From M3007 sp038327555 (GTDB lineage Bacteria > Bacteroidota > Bacteroidia > Chitinophagales > Saprospiraceae), in assembly GCA_038327555.1 (NCBI GenBank), contig JBBQLD010000306.1:1-6047 (forward strand): DNA of 6,047 nt, given 5' to 3'. Shown here piece by piece: positions 1 to 5,900 of this stretch. The position numbers were made by a program, and so were the translations under genes. Each line of letters starts with the position of its first letter. Position 1 is the stretch's first letter. The notes beneath the pieces are model-generated. The model ran no database searches. It had not been told where the DNA came from and saw only the letters and a list, made by a program, of their open reading frames with translations.

Positions 1-1457
1 CCTTCGATATGAGGCGTGCGCGGTGTAACACCCGTGGCCAGCACTACTTCCGAAAAATTATTTTGAATCAAAAATTCTGCATCCACCCGGGTATTCAGAT
101 GCAGTATGACCCCATTTTTTTCGATCATTTTGCCAAAATAACGCAGCGTTTCGTGAAATTCTTCCTTCCCAGGAATTCGCTTTGCCATGTTGAATTGCCC
201 GCCAATTGCCCCCGAGGCCTCAAACAAATGAACTTCGTGGCCCAAAGCAGCCAATTCCGTCGAAGCCGAAAGCCCGGCAGGACCAGCACCAATCACTGCG
301 ACCCGAGACCGAATGACCAATGACGAATGACCCAATGACGAATGACGAATGACAAATGACGATTCCTTACAAGCACGCGGATTTACCAGACAGCTCGCTG
401 TTTTTCCCCTGAAAATTTGGTCGAGGCAAGCTTGGTTGTAGGCAATACAGGTATTGATTTCGTCGGCTTTTTGTGCCTGGGCTTTGCGGACAAAATCTGG
501 GTCCGCAAGAAATGGCCGTGCCATGGAGACCATGTTTGCAAAGCCTTCGCGCAGGAGTTCCTCCGCTTTTTCCGGCGTGTTAATACGGTTGGTTGCAATG
601 AGCGGGATGCTGAGTTTCCCCATCAGGCGCTTCGTGACCCAGGCATAAGCACCGCGCGGCACAAGTGTTGCAATCGTCGGTACACGCGCCTCATGCCAGC
701 CAATACCAGTATTAATGATTGTAGCGCCAGCAGCTTCGACAGCGAGCGCGAGCTGTTCCACTTCTTCCCAGGTCGAACCATCGTCCACGAGGTCAAGCAT
801 CGAGACGCGGAAGATGACAATGAAATCCTTGCCCGCTTTTTCCCGCACTTTTCGCATGATTTCGAGCGGGAATCGAATGCGATTTTCAAAACTCCCGCCC
901 CATTCATCGCGGCGATGGTTGGTGCGGGGGGCAATAAACTGGTTGATCAAATACCCTTCACTTCCCATAATTTCTACCCCATCATAGCCTGCGTCGCGGG
1001 CAAGTGCAGCGGCGTTGGCAAAGTCGTTGATCGTAGCCCGGATGAGGCGCGGACGCATACCCCATGGCTTAAATGGAGAAATTGGCGCCTTAATAGACGA
1101 GGGTGCTACCAACAATGGGTGCATGGAATAACGCCCTGCATGGAGTATTTGCATACAAATTTTCCCACCTTCGTCATGCACCGCCGCCGTTACGTTCCAA
1201 TGTTTGGCCGCTTCTCCCCGCGAGGTCATTTTTGCTCCAAATGGAGCCAACCAACCTTGTCGATTAGGGGCAATCCCCCCTGTAACGATTAGCCCCACAC
1301 CACCTCTTGCACGCGCAGCAAAGTATTCAGCCAATGCCCGTAGATCATCTTTTTTTTCTTCCAAGCCCGTATGCATTGAGCCCATGAGCACACGATTGGG
1401 CAGGGTTGTAAAACCCAAGTCTAGCGGCGTGAAGAGGTTTGGATAGATTGGATGCAT
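1..1457 (-). CDS. fadH: 2,4-dienoyl-CoA reductase (NADPH), FadH type, C-terminus cut by window edge
   Basis: In the known family, this flavoenzyme uses NADPH to reduce 2,4-dienoyl-CoA, clearing double bonds so that unsaturated fatty acids can enter beta-oxidation in the cytoplasm. 485 codons are visible; E. coli FadH is about 670 residues, so the rest of the FAD domain and the NADPH domain lie beyond position 1. The start is ATG at 1455-1457, giving MHPIYPNLFTPLDLGF, which matches the family N-terminus. Residues 1-330 are the old-yellow-enzyme-like FMN TIM barrel. GSEGYLINQF carries the expected catalytic Tyr (Y169) and NTGIGWHEAR the catalytic His (H255), equivalent to E. coli Tyr166 and His252. 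The cluster segment has C337, C344 and C356, but the expected second ligand is Y340. The dinucleotide motif VIGAGPAG (388-395) opens the FAD domain, followed by GGQFNMAKRIPGKEEF. The linker before it is a 7-bp repeat. Upstream is the PUR gene on the same strand, separated by a terminator, so fadH probably has its own promoter; only a weak candidate (minus-strand AAGGTTTG, 1480-1487) is visible. Confidence 0.97.
   Translation of the reverse strand, partial: MHPIYPNLFTPLDLGFTTLPNRVLMGSMHTGLEEKKDDLRALAEYFAARARGGVGLIVTGGIAPNRQGWLAPFGAKMTSRGEAAKHWNVTAAVHDEGGKICMQILHAGRYSMHPLLVAPSSIKAPISPFKPWGMRPRLIRATINDFANAAALARDAGYDGVEIMGSEGYLINQFIAPRTNHRRDEWGGSFENRIRFPLEIMRKVREKAGKDFIVIFRVSMLDLVDDGSTWEEVEQLALAVEAAGATIINTGIGWHEARVPTIATLVPRGAYAWVTKRLMGKLSIPLIATNRINTPEKAEELLREGFANMVSMARPFLADPDFVRKAQAQKADEINTCIAYNQACLDQIFRGKTASCLVNPRACKESSFVIRHSSLGHSSLVIRSRVAVIGAGPAGLSASTELAALGHEVHLFEASGAIGGQFNMAKRIPGKEEFHETLRYFGKMIEKNGVILHLNTRVDAEFLIQNNFSEVVLATGVTPRTPHIE
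312..361 (-). repeat. 7-bp tandem repeat (AATGACN x7) inside the fadH interdomain linker
   Basis: Read on the plus strand, this is AATGACC, AATGACG, AATGACC, one extra C at 333, then AATGACG, AATGACG, AATGACA, AATGACG: seven units with one inserted base, 50 bp in all. It is translated on the minus strand as residues 366-382 of FadH, around SSFVIRHSSLGHSSLVI, between the last residues of the Fe-S segment (NPRAC) and the FAD-binding VIGAGPAG. From NPRAC to that motif there are 24 residues, against about 17 in E. coli FadH as I recall it. The excess equals three heptamers, the smallest number that keeps the frame. Heptamers of this kind are familiar to me from intergenic DNA of some environmental bacteria; that is memory, not a search result. 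Confidence 0.9.
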
Positions 1458-1516
1458 GGGAATTAAATTTAAGGGCGTGCAAACCTTGTGGGTTTTAAAG
1501 CCTACAGTGTCTAAAC

Positions 1517-1561
1517 AAAAAAAGGCGAAAAGCCCACGTTTCAGCAGGTCATTTCGCCTTT
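1517..1561 (-). terminator. Intrinsic terminator of the PUR-domain gene
   Basis: A perfect 10-bp inverted repeat, aaaggcgaaa at 1521-1530 and tttcgccttt at 1552-1561, encloses a 21-nt loop. Read on the minus strand, the stem is followed by a run of T (plus-strand A-tract 1517-1523, partly inside the stem), as in a Rho-independent terminator. It lies 78-122 bp past the PUR stop codon at 1639-1641 and about 60 bp before the fadH start, so it should end the PUR transcript and uncouple fadH. On the plus strand no comparable T-run follows, so it is oriented. No plus-strand gene ends here. Confidence 0.85.
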
Positions 1562-1638
1562 GTATAAAGGAACGTATAAATTACAATTTGTTCCTCGTCA
1601 GAAAATTTGCTCAGCTTCAATGCGATGAAAGCCTCAGC

Positions 1639-2445
1639 TTATTTCCAATCGTCTTCGATATCGTCTTCGTCTTTAATTTTGACTTCAGGCTTTACGTCAT
1701 CGCTGTCGCTTGCCTTACTTTCAACCTTATCTGTAGAATCTTTAGCCTTGAACTTAGGCTTTTCATCCTCACTGCGATCTTCGCGGTCATCTTCACTACG
1801 ATTATCTTCGTCTTCGTTGTCGTTATCCCGATTTTGTGCTTCCCATTCTGCTTGACGACGGTCGAATTCTTCGTAGTCAAACTCAGGCATGAGTTCGGTT
1901 TTGACGTGATTTACCACTTCGTTGAGCGATGCTAAAAAACGGTTGAAATCTTCCTTATACAAGAAGAGTTTGTGACGCTTGTAACCAAAGCCATCTTCTC
2001 GACGCGTGCTTTCTGTGATGGTGATAAAGTAGTCGTCGCCGCGTGTTTTTTTCACGTCGAAGAAATACGTGCGGCGTTTGCCAGCGCGTACGCGTTTGGA
2101 AAATACGCTCTCGTCTTCAAAACGTTCGCCACCGCCGCCGCCAAAGCCGCCACGATCACCACCGCCGCCGCCAAAGCCACCACGGTCATTACCGCCACGG
2201 AAGCCACCACGATCGCCTCCACCGCCGTAACCACCACGGTCGTTGCCACCACGGAAGCCGCCACCGCCGCCGCCATAACCGCCACGGTCGTTACCGCCGC
2301 GGAAGCCACCACGATCGCCGCCACCGCCGTAACCACCACGGTCGTTGCCGCTGCGTTCACGAAAGCCACCACGATCACCGCCTCGGTCGCGGTCGTTACT
2401 GTCCCGATTGTCATTGTCTCTTCGTTGAAAATTCCCGTATTCCAC
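1639..2445 (-). CDS. RGG-repeat PUR-domain (DUF3276) DNA/RNA-binding protein with acidic tail
   Basis: Complete protein of 268 residues with three parts. Residues 1-106 are disordered and rich in Gly, Arg, Asp and Asn, with many RGG boxes and four copies of a unit like NDRGGYGGGGDRGGFRGG (34-106). Residues 113-182 form one PUR-type domain: SKRVRAGKRRTYFFDVKKTR, then DDYFITITES, then KRHKLFLYKEDFNRFLASLNEVV. This fits the Bacteroidota DUF3276 family, related to Borrelia BpuR and eukaryotic Pur-alpha, which bind single-stranded nucleic acid. Residues 205-268 are a Lys-Asp-Glu-rich tail ending DDIEDDWK. There is no signal peptide or membrane segment, so it should be cytoplasmic. The role is inferred to be RNA or ssDNA binding, perhaps post-transcriptional control; the target is unknown. 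The start is GTG at 2443-2445: a TGA lies two codons upstream in frame, and the first internal Met is residue 186, beyond the PUR domain. The gene has its own promoter, a 5' hairpin and a terminator, so it appears monocistronic. Confidence 0.93.
   Translation of the reverse strand: MEYGNFQRRDNDNRDSNDRDRGGDRGGFRERSGNDRGGYGGGGDRGGFRGGNDRGGYGGGGGGFRGGNDRGGYGGGGDRGGFRGGNDRGGFGGGGGDRGGFGGGGGERFEDESVFSKRVRAGKRRTYFFDVKKTRGDDYFITITESTRREDGFGYKRHKLFLYKEDFNRFLASLNEVVNHVKTELMPEFDYEEFDRRQAEWEAQNRDNDNEDEDNRSEDDREDRSEDEKPKFKAKDSTDKVESKASDSDDVKPEVKIKDEDDIEDDWK
2128..2346 (-). repeat. Coding tandem repeat, about 54-bp period, encoding RGG units
   Basis: Four in-frame copies encode residues 34-51, 52-67, 68-85 and 86-106 of the PUR protein: 18, 16, 18 and 21 residues. 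The first and third units encode the same 18 residues, NDRGGYGGGGDRGGFRGG. The second lacks DR between its glycine runs but has two more Gly. The fourth has Phe for Tyr and a longer glycine run. The plus strand reads as ccgccacc/ccaccacgg-rich DNA, distinctly more GC-rich than its surroundings. Such arrays are prone to change in copy number by slippage or recombination. Confidence 0.9.
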
Positions 2446-2489
2446 CTGTCAAAAAGTTTAGTGAAAAAAAATATTTAGTTGAAAATTGT

Positions 2490-2506
2490 TTATCCGTCGC
2501 GGATAA
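2490..2506 (-). promoter_or_regulatory. Hairpin or operator at the predicted 5' end of the PUR mRNA
   Basis: A perfect 7-bp inverted repeat, ttatccg and cggataa, with a 3-nt loop lies just downstream of the PUR -7 element, at or within a few bases of the expected transcription start. It could be a stem at the 5' end of the mRNA, affecting stability or binding a protein, or a DNA operator for a dimeric regulator. The sequence alone cannot separate these. The rest of the leader to the GTG is AT-rich and looks unstructured. Confidence 0.5.
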
Positions 2507-2510
2507 GCAG

Positions 2511-2536
2511 CAAAGGTAGATTTTACCCTGAAACAA
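2511..2536 (-). promoter_or_regulatory. Bacteroidota-type promoter for the PUR-domain gene
   Basis: The minus strand has TACCTTTG at 2511-2518, an exact match to the Bacteroidota -7 element TAnnTTTG. A TTG at 2534-2536 lies 15 nt upstream, slightly closer than the usual -33 spacing of about 17-23. Transcription should begin near 2503-2505, giving a leader of roughly 60 nt before the GTG start. Confidence 0.6.
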
Positions 2537-2719
2537 GTGCATCGTTTTGAAAAAAATTGTCACGGGCTTAAAATGAATCATGAGATTGAGCCTTGTAAGG
2601 GAAGAACGGCTGTCTGCCAAAAATAGAGATGTATTGTAAGCAAGCCCTTTAGCCCCTGCCATTCTGTCAAAATTCTCCTCATTTCCCCAGCATGGAACGA
2701 AATGTGCAGCGCAGCCGGG

Positions 2720-2746
2720 TTGAGCAAAAGCAAAGGGTTATCTTTG
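2720..2746 (+). promoter_or_regulatory. Bacteroidota-type promoter candidate for secA
   Basis: TATCTTTG at 2739-2746 matches TAnnTTTG exactly, and TTG at 2720-2722 lies 16 nt upstream, one base short of the usual spacing range. Predicted transcription starts near 2751-2753, leaving a long leader of about 185 nt that contains two hairpins and the 9-bp repeat. I saw no other exact -7 match nearer the secA start. Confidence 0.55.
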
Positions 2747-2753
2747 CGACTTT

Positions 2754-2850
2754 ACCCGCCATAGCTTCAGCAAAGGCGGGTCATCCACATTTAACTAAAT
2801 CCACCCCCGAGTTCTCGGGGCGAAGGCGGATCGTCTAATCGAAATTAACT
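2754..2850 (+). repeat. Paired hairpins with an imperfect direct repeat in the secA leader
   Basis: The first hairpin pairs acccgcc (2754-2760) with ggcgggt (2775-2781) around a 14-nt loop. The second pairs ccccga (2805-2810) with tcgggg (2815-2820) around gttc. After each stem comes a related segment: 2770-2787 and 2820-2837 match at 14 of 18 positions, all four differences are transitions, and both run on to ttaact (2791-2796 and 2845-2850). The layout resembles a small palindromic intergenic repeat of REP or BIME type. An alternative is a structured regulatory leader of secA. Neither stem has a following T-run, so they are not intrinsic terminators. Confidence 0.6.
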
Positions 2851-2879
2851 TAAGTCATAGCTGTGCTTCTTGCACACTA

Positions 2880-2936
2880 CCACATTTCACCAATTGGCCA
2901 CATTTTCAAATTGACCACATTTAGCACAATACCATA
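2880..2936 (+). repeat. Degenerate 9-bp-period repeat just before secA
   Basis: The core CA(C/A)ATT recurs with ATT at 2884, 2893, 2902, 2910 and 2919, followed by a weaker copy (cacaat, 2925-2930): spacings of 9, 9, 8, 9 and about 9-10. Seen at a larger scale, ccacattt occurs at 2880, 2898 and 2915, a 17-18-bp period, and once more at 2785. The array ends within a few bases of the secA ATG. I recall similar CACATT/CAAATT runs between genes in Bacteroidota genomes but could not check. It would lie in the untranslated leader and places a weakly structured, G-poor stretch at the start site. Confidence 0.7.
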
Positions 2937-2937
2937 G

Positions 2938-5900
2938 ATGTTCGGATTCATAAAAAAAATACTCGGCACCAAGCAAGACCGCGATCTCAAGCAGTATAAA
3001 CTCATGGTTCTCGAAGTCAATAATTACTTCGAGCAATACCAGTCTATTTCAAACGACGAACTGCGCTCCAAAACCCTTGACTTCCGTCAACGCATCAAAG
3101 AATATTTGGTCGACATTGACGCTGAAATCAACTCCATCAATCAAAACGCTATTGATGCAGAGGATTTTAACCTGAAAGAAACCCTATTTAAAGAGGTGGA
3201 CGAACTTCGTAAAACCAAAGACAAGGCTCTGGAAGACGTGTTACAAAGCATCCTGCCCGAAGCCTTTGCAGTGGTAAAGGAAACCAGCCGTCGATTCTCC
3301 AACAATGAAACCTTGGAAGTGACCGCAACAGATCACGACCGCAGCCTTGCAGCCAAAGCAGGCAAAAGTCATGTGACCATTGTGGGCGAAAAGGCTTATT
3401 GGAAAAACAGTTGGCTGGCCGCCGGAGGAGAAATCCTTTGGAATATGGTTCACTACGATGTGCAACTGATTGGTGGCATGGTGCTCCACGATGGCAAAAT
3501 TGCTGAAATGACCACCGGTGAAGGCAAAACCCTCGTCGGCACGCTCCCGGCTTATCTCAATGGTGTGGCTGGAGAAGGGGTACAGATTGTCACGGTCAAC
3601 GATTACCTCGCCCGACGAGACTCCGAATGGGTAGGCCCAATCTACGAATTTCTATTCCTCACCGTGGATTGTATTGATAAATATCGCCCACACTCCAAGG
3701 AACGTATTGATGCCTATCGCGCAGACATCACCTTTGGCACAAATGCCGAATTTGGTTTCGATTACCTGCGCGACAATATGGTCACCAGCACCGACGAACT
3801 TGTGCAGCGCAAACACCACTACGCCATAGTGGACGAAGTAGACTCCGTACTGATTGACGACGCGCGTACCCCACTCATTATTTCCGGCCCAGTGACCCGT
3901 GGTGCGGAAGATCAAGAGTATGTTGAACTCAATCCAACAGTAAAACGCCTGTTGGAAGAGCAAACTAAAATTTCTTCGCAAGTACTCACCGAAGCCAAAA
4001 GACTCATTGCTGAAGGGAATACCAAAGCAGAAGAGGGCGGCGGTGGCCTGGCACTTTTGCGTGCACATCGAGCTTTGCCTAAAGCCCGGCCACTCATCAA
4101 ATTCTTGAGTGAAGAAGGCATGAAAGTGCTGCTCCAAAAATCTGAAAACGTTTATTTGCAAGAAAATGCGAAACGGATGCCGGAGGTTGACCGCGAACTA
4201 CTTTTCCATATTGACGAGAAAAACCGTCAGGTCGAGCTCTCCGAAAAAGGGATAGAATACCTCTCTAGTTTCAACAATGAACCCGATTTCTTTATCATGC
4301 CCGATATCTCGGTTAGTCTCATGGAGATTGACAGCGATACGGATTTGAGCCATGATGAAAAAGTGGAGGCCAAAGAAAAGCTCTCTCAAGATTACGGGAT
4401 AAAAAGCCGCCGTATTCACGCCATTCAGCAGTTGTTGAAGGCCTACACCTTGTTTGAAAAAGACAACGAGTATATCGTACTGGAGGGTGAAGTGAAAATC
4501 GTGGACGAACAAACGGGGCGCGTTATGGAAGGCCGCCGCTATTCTGATGGACTGCATCAGGCATTAGAGGCCAAGGAAAGTGTAAAAGTGGGCGAAATCA
4601 CCCAAACTTACGCTACCGTCACCCTCCAGAATTATTTCCGGATGTACCACAAATTGGCGGGGATGACCGGTACCGCCGAAACGGAGGCCAAAGAACTTTG
4701 GGATATTTACAAACTCGACGTAGTAGTTGTGCCTACCAATCGCCCAATTACCCGCAAAGACGAGGAGGATTTGGTGTACAAAACTGCCCGCGAGAAGTAC
4801 AACGCGGTTATTGAAGATATTGTGAGACTTCGGGACGCTGGTCGGCCCTGCCTGGTGGGCACCACCTCGGTAGAAATTTCGGAATTGCTGTCCCGTATGT
4901 TGAAAATGCGGGGTATTGAGCACAATGTGTTGAATGCCAAACAACATCAACGAGAAGCCGAAATCATTGCAGAAGCTGGTTTGGCCGGCAAAGTGACCAT
5001 TGCCACCAACATGGCAGGTCGAGGTACCGACATCAAATTGGGCCCTGGCGTGAAAGACTCGGGAGGCCTGGCCATCATCGGCACAGAGCGGCACGAAAGT
5101 CGCCGTGTAGACCGCCAGTTGCGTGGTCGTGCAGGCCGTCAAGGAGACCCTGGTTCTTCACATTTCTACGTTTCGCTCGAAGACAGCCTCATGCGTTTGT
5201 TCCAAAGCGATCGGATTGCAGGTTTGATGGATAAAATGGGCCACAAAGAAGGTGATGTTATTCAGCACTCCATGGTGACTAACTCCATTGAACGGGCACA
5301 GAAAAAAGTAGAGGAGAACAACTTCGGTATTCGCAAGCGATTGCTCGAATACGATGACGTGATGAACATTCAGCGGGAAGCTATTTATAAAAAACGCCGC
5401 AATGCCCTGTTTGGCGACCGCCTTGCGGTAGACATCAACAACGCTTTCACCGCCATTACCTCTGAATTGGCTCAAGTACATCGGCAAGACGGTGATTACG
5501 ATACCTTCCGGCTCGACAGCATTCGCCTTATTGGTGTAGACCCGGAGATGGATCCATCTTGGTTTAAATCTGCGCCAGTGAGCTCCGTCACGGACACCTT
5601 CCAAGACCAGGTACTAGGGCTTTATGAGCATAAATCGAAGCAGGTGGGCGAGCGTATATTACCCGAAATAAAACGGGTATACGCCGAGCATGGTCACCGC
5701 TATAAACGCATCGTAGTACCATTCACCGATGGTACTGCCGGCTATAATGTGAGCGCAGATATGGACGAAGCCATTAAATCAGAAGGCAAAACCGTCATGC
5801 GCGATGTAGAAAAAGTAGCCACTCTTGCACTCATTGACGATGCCTGGAAAGAGCACCTGCGCAATGTAGATGACTTGAAAGAGTCGGTACAAGGTGCAAG

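Larger units (their letters stand above)
2446..2937. other. Divergent intergenic region between the PUR gene and secA
   Basis: This 492-bp stretch holds no convincing gene. From left to right it contains the AT-rich PUR 5' leader (2446-2505), a 17-bp hairpin (2490-2506), the PUR promoter (2511-2536), a stretch of about 180 bp in which I see nothing (2537-2719), the secA promoter candidate (2720-2746), two short hairpins with an imperfect direct repeat (2754-2850), and a 9-bp-period repeat that runs up to the secA start (2880-2936). The two promoters face away from each other, with about 200 bp between their -7 elements. Confidence 0.8.

Noticed and set aside
417..1292. A 291-residue open frame on the plus strand
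   Set aside because: It lies wholly antisense to fadH, whose catalytic and cofactor motifs are unmistakable. The plus-strand translation has no recognisable domain.
1480..1487. Minus-strand AAGGTTTG as a -7 element for fadH
   Set aside because: One mismatch to TAnnTTTG and no -33 element at suitable spacing. Mentioned only as a weak possibility within the fadH entry.
1562..1580. gtataaa twice, 12 bp apart, between the PUR stop and its terminator
   Set aside because: Too short and AT-rich to distinguish from chance; no associated feature.
1456..1935. Plus-strand frame that translates to a hydrophobic, membrane-like protein (also the serine-rich frame at 1607-1855)
   Set aside because: Both are antisense shadows of the Asp/Glu/Lys-rich tail: complements of GAT/GAA codons read as Ile, Val, Phe or Ser. 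No other support for a gene.
1972..2519. Plus-strand frames rich in Ala-Thr or in Arg-His, and the minus Ala-Val frame at 2052-2414
   Set aside because: These are alternative readings of the repetitive RGG-coding DNA; their low complexity is inherited from the repeat.
2411..2662. 83-residue minus-strand frame upstream of and overlapping the PUR gene start
   Set aside because: It spans the predicted PUR promoter and hairpin and resembles no family I know. It would start upstream of the predicted transcript.
2692..2838. 48-codon plus-strand ORF (ATG 2692, TAA 2836) upstream of secA, considered as a SecM-like secretion sensor
   Set aside because: It starts before the predicted secA transcription start, runs through the promoter and both hairpins, has no signal peptide, and shows no arrest motif that I recognise.
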